A DNA stretch of 64,000 bases from Pelagisphaera sp964404745 (GTDB lineage: Bacteria > Verrucomicrobiota > Verrucomicrobiia > Opitutales > Opitutaceae). Where the stretch lies: positions 1 to 64,000 of the forward strand of contig CAYOLG010000017.1 in assembly GCA_964404745.1 (NCBI GenBank), written 5' to 3'. The notes under the pieces were generated by a model. The model was not told the origin of the DNA. It did not search any database and saw nothing but the letters and a program-made list of their open reading frames with translations. This document shows positions 8,034 to 16,515 of the stretch, piece by piece. Within the stretch, counting starts at the first letter, position 1, and every line of letters starts with the position of its first letter. Made by a program: the position numbers and the translations under genes.

Positions 8034-8557
8034 TTGCAGTATTCGGCCATATCGTAGAGCTCGGGATCCCGTTTGGGCCCCAGCAGGCGCTTTCTCAACC
8101 TTTTCAGGCGCCCGCCTTCTTCACCATCAAGATCGTCTCCCATGTCGTCGAGAGCATCGCCAAATTCCTCTTCCAATTGCTCGGGATCCTCGCCCGCTTC
8201 CAGGCGGGCCACCATCTCCTCCATTTCCCCCGGGAGCTTTTCGCCTGTCAAGGACGCCATTTTCCGCATCAGATGGGCCATTTGCTTAGGATCTGGATTC
8301 TCTTCGTCGAATCCCGCCATATCCTTTTCTAGCTCTGCCATCATCCGCTCCATCTTGGCATCGTCCATCCCATCCATCGGATCCTCTTCCGACGGATCCT
8401 TGGCCTTTCCGACAAACGCGAAACCGGACACCTGCTTTTCCATAGTAAACGCAGCATTGTCTGGGCACTTCGGCACGGCATCCTTGAAGGCCAGCGATTT
8501 CGCCAGAAACGAGTAAATCGTATTATTTTCCTTACAATAGAATTCGTATATCGGCAT
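8030..8557 (-). CDS. FmdB-like zinc-ribbon protein with acidic tail, Cys pairs incomplete
   Basis: A 175-residue protein starting MPIYEFYC, the hallmark of FmdB-type putative regulatory proteins. The start at 8557 was chosen because the motif normally opens the protein; an upstream ATG adds ten residues. In the family a zinc ribbon is made of two CxxC pairs; here only the first Cys of each is present (CKEN and CPDN), so zinc binding is doubtful. After residue 60 the chain is very acidic and Met-rich, then ends in a basic RLKRLRKRLLG patch. It lies 54 bases downstream of ispH on the same strand. Function unknown. Confidence 0.6.
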   Translation of the reverse strand: MPIYEFYCKENNTIYSFLAKSLAFKDAVPKCPDNAAFTMEKQVSGFAFVGKAKDPSEEDPMDGMDDAKMERMMAELEKDMAGFDEENPDPKQMAHLMRKMASLTGEKLPGEMEEMVARLEAGEDPEQLEEEFGDALDDMGDDLDGEEGGRLKRLRKRLLGPKRDPELYDMAEYCN

Positions 8558-8611
8558 GCGGATTTGCAAAACGATCAACCACTCCATGGCAATCGAAAAA
8601 ATCCCCGCCTA

Positions 8612-10348
8612 TCACTGAAAATCTGTAATCACATCCTCGATACAGCGTAATTCCGATGATTCGAAATAGCCATTGATCTTGGCAATAACCTGCTGGAGCA
8701 ACCCATCTGGACAGGAGGCTCCACCCGTCAAAAGAATCCTCAGCCGCCCCTTGTTTTCGGGAAGAAAGGGCCGCACCTCCAACTTGCCTTGCTTCGGATT
8801 TTCGGGATCGTAGGGAAATACGAAGTGCTCAATCCGGTCGCGAGACAAGATATTCGCCTCCGACTGAATGTAGAAGGCCCTTTCGCCGAAAACATCCTGG
8901 CAAAGGCGATACAACTGATAGGTGTTCGAGCTGTTTTTCCCCCCGACGACTATGGCTAAATCCGCCTTTTCCTTAATGGCGGACGACAAGGCATCTTGAT
9001 TGACCTGGGTCGCGTAGCAAAGCGTATCGCCTTTGCTGCTAATCGCCATATGCTCTTCGATGTGGGCCGCTCCATAGCGCTCTCGTAAGGCCTCTTCGAG
9101 CCTCTCGATGATTCTCAGCGTTTCGTTACGCAATAAGGTCGTCTGATTGACTATAGCCAACTTAGACAGATCTCGATCTGTATCGAAATTTTGGCTGCAG
9201 GTATTGGAAAACGGTTCGAAAAGGCGGCGACGTTCCTCCAAATCCTTCGCCAGAATCACGGAAGCCAGGCGATCCGCCTCCCGCATATCCCTAACGATGA
9301 TGGAGGGAGCGTATTTTACCGAATTAGAGAAGGTCGCTTTGGTTTCCTCGTGTTCCGCTTTCCCGTGAATCACGACAGTGAACCCTTGTTCGCCAAATCG
9401 TTTCGCCGCTTTCCAAACCTTTTCGACGAGCATGCAAGTGGCGTCATAGGCATTCAATGGCAGCCCCTTATCAATCAGCTTTACTTTGTCCTCGTCACGC
9501 GCGCCAAAGGCGGGGATGACGACGATATCGCGATCGTTCAGCGTATCCCAATAAGGCTTGCCTATTTGCTGATCCATAACCGCTTCCCCCTTATCGCTCT
9601 GCAGGTAGAGAAGCCCCCGCTTTTTCAGATCCTCGTTGACGAACGGATTATGTATCAGCTCGCTCAACATGAAAACGCGTTTTCCTGGATTCGAAGCGAT
9701 CGTTTCGTAAGCCCGCTCGATAGCGTTTTGCACACCCAAACAGAATCCAAAATGGCTTGGGAGTAAATATTCGACCGCTCCAAAATCCAAGCTTGCCGGA
9801 CTGGCAGCGGATCGCTCCTTGGACCGCTTTACCGCTTTGATAGCCTGGAAGAGCTCGCTATGATACAAGGCTAGGGAGCTCTCGTCAATGTGGTATACCT
9901 CACGGTTTCGCTGCTTCTCAGTGCGGAATCGGTAAATGTAATCAGTCTCCTTGAACCTTAAGTAGGGAATGCGAATGGCTTGCGATCGAATCGTCGGGAG
10001 GTCTCTCGCCAGCTCTGGAGACAAGCTTTGGGATGCCGTCACAGAAAAGGCTTCTCCCAACGCATAAGCGTCGCAGCCAGCAGCAGCAAGCTGCGGGGGA
10101 ACATCGAAGCGCTCCAAATTAGCGAAATAGATCCGGTCGTCACCATCCTCGCTTCCAATCGCCACAGGACTGCCGCCATCGGCTTCCACGAGTTGCAGGG
10201 CGAGGCTCTTCAACAGATCGAGGCCAGCCAAAGAGGTTTGCCCATCGGAATGCTTCACTGACCGCAGAATCGCCTTATTGTTTTCTAAAAATACATAAAG
10301 GCGATGGCGCGGATTGTCCGAATCGTATGGGTCTGGCTTGCCAGTCAT
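8612..10348 (-). CDS. ispH: 4-hydroxy-3-methylbut-2-enyl diphosphate reductase, N-terminally extended
   Basis: Last enzyme of the MEP isoprenoid pathway: reduces HMBPP to IPP and DMAPP using a [4Fe-4S] cluster. The three cluster cysteines are visible at about residues 203 (GFCLGVQNA), 305 (DATCMLVEKVW) and 444 (DTLCYATQ). The proton-relay Glu lies in HEETKAT (near 335), and the end motif TGGASCPDGLLQQVI matches the family's TxGASxPD. The block ELIHNPFVNEDL is of the cyanobacterial/plant type rather than the E. coli type. At 578 residues it is far longer than usual (310-460): the first 190 residues are an extension without cysteine clusters that I do not recognise. The upstream 29 bases resemble those of hisC. 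Confidence 0.92.
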   Translation of the reverse strand: MTGKPDPYDSDNPRHRLYVFLENNKAILRSVKHSDGQTSLAGLDLLKSLALQLVEADGGSPVAIGSEDGDDRIYFANLERFDVPPQLAAAGCDAYALGEAFSVTASQSLSPELARDLPTIRSQAIRIPYLRFKETDYIYRFRTEKQRNREVYHIDESSLALYHSELFQAIKAVKRSKERSAASPASLDFGAVEYLLPSHFGFCLGVQNAIERAYETIASNPGKRVFMLSELIHNPFVNEDLKKRGLLYLQSDKGEAVMDQQIGKPYWDTLNDRDIVVIPAFGARDEDKVKLIDKGLPLNAYDATCMLVEKVWKAAKRFGEQGFTVVIHGKAEHEETKATFSNSVKYAPSIIVRDMREADRLASVILAKDLEERRRLFEPFSNTCSQNFDTDRDLSKLAIVNQTTLLRNETLRIIERLEEALRERYGAAHIEEHMAISSKGDTLCYATQVNQDALSSAIKEKADLAIVVGGKNSSNTYQLYRLCQDVFGERAFYIQSEANILSRDRIEHFVFPYDPENPKQGKLEVRPFLPENKGRLRILLTGGASCPDGLLQQVIAKINGYFESSELRCIEDVITDFQ

Positions 10349-10377
10349 TTGAAACTATTCCAAAGCCTATCTTGAAC
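10349..10377 (-). promoter_or_regulatory. Conserved start-proximal motif of ispH
   Basis: Minus-strand sequence GTTCAAGATAGGCTTTGGAA followed by TAGTTTCAA runs directly into the ispH ATG, colinear with the motif before hisC. A TTGAGC hexamer lies 18 bases before TAGGCT, so a sigma70-like promoter with a short leader is possible here. Confidence 0.35.
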
Positions 10378-10442
10378 GCAGTTGCGAGCTCAAGTATTAG
10401 CTGGATTTCCCCTAAGTAACTAGAGATCTTAACACGCTCAAC

Positions 10443-12236
10443 ATGGCAGAAGCCTCTCCTCAATCCAAAAACGGCAAAAAGTGGGCGCTGACGAGATCGC
10501 TCGATCTCTTTCCTCTGCGGAAAACCGCAGCGGATTATAGCCCTTCCCATCTGACCGCGGATTCTCGGGCGGCACTCAACGTAGCCTTGCTAGCCTTTCC
10601 CCAAGGGATGGCTTACGCGGTAATTGCCGGGTTGCCCTTGTCCTATGGCCTTATCGGGTCCGCTGTAGCCTCGATCGTTGGGATGTTCTTCGCCGGCTCG
10701 CGATTCATCGTTCTGGGACCGACCAATGCCACTTCGGTAATGGTCATGAGCTCATTCGCCGCAATTGGGCTGTCCGGAGACAAAGCGGTCGAATACCTCT
10801 CGCTCCTCCTTGTAATGGTCGGCGTTTTTCTGGTAATCGGCGCCTACCTGCGCATCGCCACCTTGATACAATATGTTTCCCGCTCGGTCATAACGGGATA
10901 TATCACCGCTGCCGCTGCCCTCATCATAGCCAATCAAACCAAAAAAGCTTTGGGCTTCGAGTTTCCATCCGATGCTCCGGCGACTACCTTCTTTGAGGTC
11001 GCCAGACAGACCATTCAAAGTCTGGGCAACACCCATCTCCCCACTCTCGGTCTCAGCGCAGTCACAGTGCTGATATACCTTGGACTGAAACGCTATGCCC
11101 GCGAATTGCCTAACGTAGCCCTGACGCTAGCCCTTTCATCGGCTATCGCGTTCGCAGCCCAAAAGTTTTCTCCTGAATTGCAAGTTGCCTTGATGCCGAG
11201 CTTGAACATCGCCGACTGGGGGCTCTCCCTTCCTCGCGTCGACTTCAACTCGGTAAATCTCCTGCTCACCCCAGCCATGGCTATCGCCCTCCTTTGCGTT
11301 TTGGAAGGCAACTCGATCGGCAAGTCCCTCGCCGCCCGCGAGGGAGACCGATTGGACAGCAATCAAGAAATGCTCAGTTCCGGAATGGCTAATATTGCCT
11401 GCGGGCTATTTTCCGGAATGGCTGCATCCGGATCGCTTACCCGCTCTCAACTGAATTCCAGCAGCGGAGCCAAAACGCCTATCTCCAGTCTGCTCTCCGG
11501 GCTCATAGTCCTGGCCGGAGCCTTCGCTCTAGCTCCGCTGATTGGATACATTCCCAGCGCTTCGCTCGCAGTTGTCGTTGTCTTCATCGGTATATCGCTG
11601 CTCAACGCCCACCAGCTTCGCATGGTGATTAAGACCACAAAATCCGACAGCATTACGTTCTTCGTAACCTTCCTCACCGGGCTGGTCTTTGCTCTCGATT
11701 TCGCCATCTACGCGGGAACCGCCTGTTCCATTGCCCTTTTCATCAAAAAGGTGGCCAATCCTGAAATCGTGGAATACGCCTTCGACAAGGAGGGTCTGCT
11801 GGGAAAGCTACACGAGAAGGAGGAGCGTAACGATCTCGAAGTTTCCATCGTCCACGTCGAAGGAGAGCTCTTCTTTGGAGCCGCCGAGCTTTTCCGAGAT
11901 CAGATGCGACGCGTCAGCGATGCGGAAAACCTGAAAGTAGTTGTCATGAAACTACGCAATGCCCACAATCTAGACGCTACTAGCTGCATGGCCCTTGAGG
12001 AATTGATTAAGTACATGAACGAACGGGACCGCATTCTCCTGGTCAGCGAGGTGCGGTCCGATACCATGCGCATACTCAGGAATTCGGGCCTCGTGGATAT
12101 CATCAAAACTAGAAACCTCTTCCCCGACGAGGAATCCAACCCCACCCTCGCTACAGCTAAGGCCCTCAAGCGGGCTAAGGAAATCATCGGCGACCGGGAA
12201 ACCAAAGTCTCCATCTACGCCAAGGAAAAACGGTAG
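10443..12236 (+). CDS. SulP-family anion transporter with STAS domain
   Basis: A 597-residue inner-membrane transporter of the SLC26/SulP family; members carry sulfate, bicarbonate, succinate or other anions. The SulP signature is in LAFPQGMAYAVIAGLPLSYGL near residue 55, followed by GPTNATSVM near 97 and about a dozen hydrophobic segments up to 430. The soluble STAS domain covers roughly 460-570 (VSIVHVEGELFFGAAELF; LKVVVMKLRNAHNLDATSCMALEELI), where the D-A-T-S motif is the phosphorylatable Ser/Thr loop of anti-sigma-antagonist folds. Substrate not determinable; there are no sulfate assimilation or carboxysome genes nearby. Convergent with the MIOX gene, 14 bases between the ends. Confidence 0.9.
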   Translation: MAEASPQSKNGKKWALTRSLDLFPLRKTAADYSPSHLTADSRAALNVALLAFPQGMAYAVIAGLPLSYGLIGSAVASIVGMFFAGSRFIVLGPTNATSVMVMSSFAAIGLSGDKAVEYLSLLLVMVGVFLVIGAYLRIATLIQYVSRSVITGYITAAAALIIANQTKKALGFEFPSDAPATTFFEVARQTIQSLGNTHLPTLGLSAVTVLIYLGLKRYARELPNVALTLALSSAIAFAAQKFSPELQVALMPSLNIADWGLSLPRVDFNSVNLLLTPAMAIALLCVLEGNSIGKSLAAREGDRLDSNQEMLSSGMANIACGLFSGMAASGSLTRSQLNSSSGAKTPISSLLSGLIVLAGAFALAPLIGYIPSASLAVVVVFIGISLLNAHQLRMVIKTTKSDSITFFVTFLTGLVFALDFAIYAGTACSIALFIKKVANPEIVEYAFDKEGLLGKLHEKEERNDLEVSIVHVEGELFFGAAELFRDQMRRVSDAENLKVVVMKLRNAHNLDATSCMALEELIKYMNERDRILLVSEVRSDTMRILRNSGLVDIIKTRNLFPDEESNPTLATAKALKRAKEIIGDRETKVSIYAKEKR

Positions 12237-12250
12237 GTCCGAGAATCAGC

Positions 12251-13123
12251 CTACCACTTCAAGGTGGCCGGTAAATACTTGGCGATTAAATCTTCGTAAT
12301 AAGGACGCAATTCGTTCCACACCGGCTCTTTCGGGCTTTTAGTGTAGAGGTCGAAGGGGTTGAACCGCTTTACCCAGGGAAGCATAGCCCGATCGTGATC
12401 GTCCATCAGGTAATCGTATTCGCCCTCTCGATGCCAGGCATAGAAGGAGTGATAGCGAATCATGTAAAGACCGGGATCCGGCAAGTAGTCCTTTACGAGC
12501 TGATACATATACTCGTCGTGCCCCCATGACATGTAGACGTTCCGCAAACCGCAGCCCTCTTCGTAAATACCTAGCTTGGTTTTGTAGCGAGGATCCTGGA
12601 AATCGGAATTGTCCGCAAAGAATTCCGGATAGACTATTTTGTCGCTAAAGCGGCAGCCTACCGGAAAGGTATCTCCCACTACCGCCCATTGCGGCTCTCC
12701 AAAAACGCAGAGCAACTTTCCTAAATCGTGTATTAGGCCTACTAGGACAAACCAGTCATCGCATCCACGGGACCGGATGGCTTCGGACGTTTGCAACAGA
12801 TGCTGAATTTGCGGCAAATCGATATCCGGATCAGAATCGTCTACCAAAGTATTCAGCAGCTCAACAGACTCGATAATCGTCAACTCCTTGCGTTGGCGTC
12901 GCTCTCCCAGGAACTCTTCCCGTTTCTTCATAACGAAATCGAAGGTCTGGTATTTATGATTGAGCCTATAGAATTCCCGAACGCAGTCCCTCGCGGGATC
13001 GTCATAATTGCGGTAGTCTTCCCGCTTCTTGTGCTCCGGCTCCGGATAGGTAGCGGTTTCCACAAAATCCTCCCACTGTTCGATGTTTTCCAAGGGGTTC
13101 GATTCTTTAGACGAGTCACTCAT
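12251..13123 (-). CDS. Inositol oxygenase (MIOX)
   Basis: Mixed-valent diiron enzyme that cleaves myo-inositol with O2 to D-glucuronate. At 290 residues it matches the animal enzymes almost end to end. All six diiron ligands are visible: His108 (QHLLQTSEAIRSRG), His132-Asp133 (LIHDLGK), His202 (SWGHDEYMYQ), His225 (RYHSFYAWH) and Asp258 (RFNPFDLYTK). The block FGEPQWAVVGDTFPVGCR is also typical. MIOX is mainly known from eukaryotes and is scattered in bacteria. The gene is followed by a metallophosphoesterase gene upstream on the same strand and faces genes for a TIM-barrel isomerase-like protein and an SDR, which could process uronates; that link is inference. Confidence 0.95.
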   Translation of the reverse strand: MSDSSKESNPLENIEQWEDFVETATYPEPEHKKREDYRNYDDPARDCVREFYRLNHKYQTFDFVMKKREEFLGERRQRKELTIIESVELLNTLVDDSDPDIDLPQIQHLLQTSEAIRSRGCDDWFVLVGLIHDLGKLLCVFGEPQWAVVGDTFPVGCRFSDKIVYPEFFADNSDFQDPRYKTKLGIYEEGCGLRNVYMSWGHDEYMYQLVKDYLPDPGLYMIRYHSFYAWHREGEYDYLMDDHDRAMLPWVKRFNPFDLYTKSPKEPVWNELRPYYEDLIAKYLPATLKW

Positions 13124-13288
13124 AGGGCTTATCTTCGATCAATTTCCTAAATAGGAAAGGGCATAGCGGCTAATTTGGCAATCCTATACAATCCCCCCAA
13201 GGGTATAACAAGAAGAACATATCGGGTGTTTCGCCGTATGGCCATGGCAATCGGCAACCCTACGAATTTCGGACTTATTGGACACTCT

Positions 13289-15271
13289 TTATGGCCCTTG
13301 AGAGTAACTGCTAGCCGGTACTCGCTTCCGTTTGCCACTGGGCAGGGTGTACTCGAGCCCCAAGAGCATCCCTTGCCTATGCTGAAAATACTGCAGCTCG
13401 AACGGATGCCTCCCTTTGACAAATCGAGCCTCTCCGCTGATCTCTCGAGCCGGGTGCTTTTGAGAATCATCGACAACAACCTTGTCCCCTATTATCAATC
13501 GAGCACCATCGTCGGATTCCAAATGAAAAACATAATCCCCTGAATCCGGCAAGTCGATGTAGCCTTTGTAGACCAGCCCGAAGCTTTCATCGCGCCGAGC
13601 GGCGCTTTCGGGATCAATCGTCTGAACCAATCGCGAAGTAGTCGGATCCATCAGCGAAAAGTCGGGCAGGGCGTAGCGGAGCGAACGGTTGTCGCCGTAT
13701 TCGTAGTATTCGCAGATCAGTCCTTTGCTTGGTCGGGTTTTCTCGAATCGAACTGTGTCTATTTCACTGGAAACACCATCTGGAGTGAATAGCCGGGCCT
13801 TCAATACCGCCTCCCGATCGATCGATATTGGCGCGGCGTAAAGGGCCGAGCGCGGATCGGGGTTTGATCCATCGAGCGTGTAGCGGATCTCTCCGACATC
13901 GGGAGAAAAAGCGAAAGAAAACTCGATTGAATCGCAGAACGCCAGGGATTCAGGTATGGCCAGCTCTATCTTCCGATTGCGCAGCTCGACCGGCTGCCTT
14001 CCTGAAATCTCGAGTCCTGGAAGAGCAGAGTCGCCGAACGAAACCCATCCATCGAACTCGAGCAGGACTCGGTCCTCGCTAGCAAACGCGGCCATGGGAT
14101 CGATCTTGACCGCCAATGTCCTGCTCGATCGAGGCTTTAAGACAACTTCGATGTCGCCCGGAGACGGATACACATAGTGATTATGGGAGAATGAGCCGCG
14201 ATAAGCAATGGCATGGGGAGAGCGATTCCGAAAAGTCAGATAGGCAACCCCTCCCTCGACCTTTCCATTCCGCTCGTCGAGAATCACATTGCTATCCACT
14301 TCCTCGCTCATGCTGAGCAGGGAAGAATAATAGGCCACATCGTCACCCGCCACATCATCGGGAAGAATCCCATCCAGTCGTATATTCGCCAATACAGGCC
14401 CCTCGTCTGTCATCGTTACCCAGGTAATGTGATCGAACTCGCCGAACTCGTTGCCTCTTAACGGGCTCCCGCCACCTGTGGTCGCGAGAACGTAATAATT
14501 CCGGTCCTTACGCTCGAAATGGCGATACATATGCTGATGGCCCGCAAACACTGTGTAGTCGCGCCCCTGGAGCAAATCCTCGATCTCGTGGAAATTACTA
14601 TCGTGCGGCGAGGCCCAAAGCGGATGGTGCAAGAAGACCAGCGTCCAGCGGGCTTCCTCGTTTTTAGCCAGCGCCTCTTTGAAATACGATACTTGCTCAG
14701 GACTAATGCGCCGCTCGATTCCGTCATTGGAAAACAGAGCCACAAACAGGACACCCTTGTATTTGTAGTAGTAGTACGTTGTGCCAAAGCGCTCTTCCCA
14801 CTGAGGCCTCATCACTCCGTAAGGCACTCTATCATCGCCGGCTCTCCGAATCTGTATGTCGTGGTTTCCAGCTAAAAAGAAGAAGGGCATTTCCAGCTCG
14901 TCGACCCAGCCCAGAAATTCATCCCACTCGGCGGCATTGGTCTCAGCGTTAGCCGAATTGCCCGATATCAAATCGCCCACGCTCATCACGAATTCCGGGC
15001 GCAACCAATTGAGCTTGCGAACCGCGTCTTCGAAGATCCCCGCCCTTGGACTGCCTGTGCGATCGCCAACGATGGCGAATTGGAATTGTTCAGGATCATT
15101 GAGGAAATTCAGATGCGTCCAAGGCTTGGCATCCGTTTCGACTCCCGATTCGAATCGAGCTCGATCTTGCGGGTCGCTATCCTGACCGTAGCACACTGGC
15201 ATACCGCCAACTATATAGGTCGCTAAGAGCAAAATGAAACTTCTGAATACGCTTATCGATGGGTCATTCAT
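13289..15271 (-). CDS. Exported metallophosphoesterase with PA14-type C-terminus
   Basis: A 660-residue secreted protein. Signal peptide: FRSFILLLATYIVGGMPVCYG. The calcineurin-like phosphoesterase domain (about 55-270) shows the metal motifs VGDRTG, SVGDLISG, GNHDIQ, LHHPLW and AGHQHMYRHF. A middle region contains IRYTLDGSNPDP, the chitobiase/hexosaminidase C-terminal type Ig-like repeat. The last 140 residues (ICEYYEYGD..., YVFHLESDDGARLIIGDKVVVD) form a PA14 domain, a carbohydrate-binding fold common in Verrucomicrobiota and Planctomycetota. The substrate is unknown; the PA14 module suggests action at glycans or the cell surface. It ends 165 bases upstream of the MIOX start. Confidence 0.85.
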   Translation of the reverse strand: MNDPSISVFRSFILLLATYIVGGMPVCYGQDSDPQDRARFESGVETDAKPWTHLNFLNDPEQFQFAIVGDRTGSPRAGIFEDAVRKLNWLRPEFVMSVGDLISGNSANAETNAAEWDEFLGWVDELEMPFFFLAGNHDIQIRRAGDDRVPYGVMRPQWEERFGTTYYYYKYKGVLFVALFSNDGIERRISPEQVSYFKEALAKNEEARWTLVFLHHPLWASPHDSNFHEIEDLLQGRDYTVFAGHQHMYRHFERKDRNYYVLATTGGGSPLRGNEFGEFDHITWVTMTDEGPVLANIRLDGILPDDVAGDDVAYYSSLLSMSEEVDSNVILDERNGKVEGGVAYLTFRNRSPHAIAYRGSFSHNHYVYPSPGDIEVVLKPRSSRTLAVKIDPMAAFASEDRVLLEFDGWVSFGDSALPGLEISGRQPVELRNRKIELAIPESLAFCDSIEFSFAFSPDVGEIRYTLDGSNPDPRSALYAAPISIDREAVLKARLFTPDGVSSEIDTVRFEKTRPSKGLICEYYEYGDNRSLRYALPDFSLMDPTTSRLVQTIDPESAARRDESFGLVYKGYIDLPDSGDYVFHLESDDGARLIIGDKVVVDDSQKHPAREISGEARFVKGRHPFELQYFQHRQGMLLGLEYTLPSGKRKRVPASSYSQGP

Positions 15272-15436
15272 ATCGTGGCGGAAGCTAGCTTAATCATCTT
15301 CGCCTGCATTTTGCAATGATCGAATCCGTTACATTACCGCGCTGACTTAAGGACCGGCGAGAATTTCGCGTTAGGGCTCATTGAATTAGCTTTTCAAGCT
15401 CTGATGAGGCGCGTTACCTTTCGAGACGTTTTCAAA

Positions 15437-15452
15437 CCAAAACCTACCTCGA
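15437..15452. promoter_or_regulatory. Third copy of the CCAAAACCTACCT motif
   Basis: The 16 bases CCAAAACCTACCTCGA lie four bases before the ATG at 15457 and match 15 of 16 bases of the plus-strand sequence next to hisC (6625-6640). Relative to the adjacent gene the orientation is reversed, so it could be a binding site rather than a promoter, or a minus-strand promoter for the gene at 13289. Confidence 0.3.
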
Positions 15453-15456
15453 ATTT

Positions 15457-16473
15457 ATGGCTACGATAGAACTGAAACCCAAGTTGCAATTCGGAATCGT
15501 TCCGACTCACATCAAGTTCGTCGGCGGGCTCGTGCCTGACGAGAATGGAAAGCTTCCTCGCGGAGCGGATGGCCGGCTGCTGGTCAACGCGGAACTGGAA
15601 CGCATTAACGAGCAGTCGAAAGTACGCCCGAACTGCTCGCAGACCGCTTTGTTCCCTGGGGCGGACGAGAATGATCTGAGTGAAATGCTTGCCGGGTTTA
15701 AGGACCTAGGACTCACCCCTCATGTAATCATGATGGTTGCAGGCGGCAACCCGATGGATCCGGCAGACGAAGACAAGATAGCCCCGGGATTACTCGCAGG
15801 GTTGGAAGCGGCCAAGAAGCATGGCATCGAGCACGTTTCTTCCACTTCCCTAGAAGAGTGGATGCAGCCCGACAAGCAAGCGCTCACCGGGAAGGATTTC
15901 GATGATGCCGTAGCCCAACTGGTGAAGCTGCACACTCGAGTATGCCGCGAAGCCGACGTGCTGAACAGTTGCATCAAAGCCTGGCACTTCGAGTTCCTCC
16001 GCGGCATCGAGTTTAAAACCTTCACAGATATCCGCAAAGCTTGGACGGTAACCAAAGCGGCCAACGAGGCGATTGGGCGGCCTTTCTTCAAAGTGCTCGT
16101 TGACGCGGCTCATTGCGGCGACTCGGATCTGAGCATGGAAGAGAACGCAGCTGTCATTGAGGAGATGGGCAGAGCAGACGGTTTTAGCATGTTCCACGCC
16201 TCCGCAAAAACGACCCGCGGATGCCTTTCTACCGATGATGGCTGGGTTGGCAACCTGCTCACCGCATGCGCGGCAACCGGAAAATTGGAAATCGTGCTAG
16301 TGGAACTCTTCCATCACGAAGATCCCGCCCTAGCCGGGCTCCGCGAAGCCGATCCTCGCCACGGGATCGATACGACAGATGGACGCACCTACACGGAAGC
16401 GGTTTGCGATGGTCTCGAATCCGTCGCTCGCCGCCTCAACAACCTCGTGAATCGCGGCATCCTAAAAAAATAA
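15457..16473 (+). CDS. Xylose-isomerase-like TIM-barrel protein
   Basis: A 338-residue cytosolic protein whose layout suggests the sugar isomerase/epimerase TIM-barrel superfamily. Candidate metal and substrate ligands occur in the right order: a Glu/Trp strand (IKAWHFEFL near 172), VLVDAAHCGDSDLSM (Asp and His near 211), FSMFHAS and the strand-8 Glu in VLVELFHHEDP near 285. I cannot assign a reaction. Such proteins in inositol or uronate gene sets act as isomerases, epimerases or dehydratases, and MIOX lies nearby, so a role in inositol or sugar-acid catabolism is plausible inference. It is followed 42 bases later by an exported beta-propeller gene. Confidence 0.6.
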   Translation: MATIELKPKLQFGIVPTHIKFVGGLVPDENGKLPRGADGRLLVNAELERINEQSKVRPNCSQTALFPGADENDLSEMLAGFKDLGLTPHVIMMVAGGNPMDPADEDKIAPGLLAGLEAAKKHGIEHVSSTSLEEWMQPDKQALTGKDFDDAVAQLVKLHTRVCREADVLNSCIKAWHFEFLRGIEFKTFTDIRKAWTVTKAANEAIGRPFFKVLVDAAHCGDSDLSMEENAAVIEEMGRADGFSMFHASAKTTRGCLSTDDGWVGNLLTACAATGKLEIVLVELFHHEDPALAGLREADPRHGIDTTDGRTYTEAVCDGLESVARRLNNLVNRGILKK

Positions 16474-16515
16474 CAATAATTTGCCCGCCTACCGGGCCTT
16501 CTAACCCAACACTCC

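Noticed and set aside
15401..15407. CTGATGA as in hammerhead ribozymes
   Set aside because: The required stem II and GAAA are not formed by the following bases.
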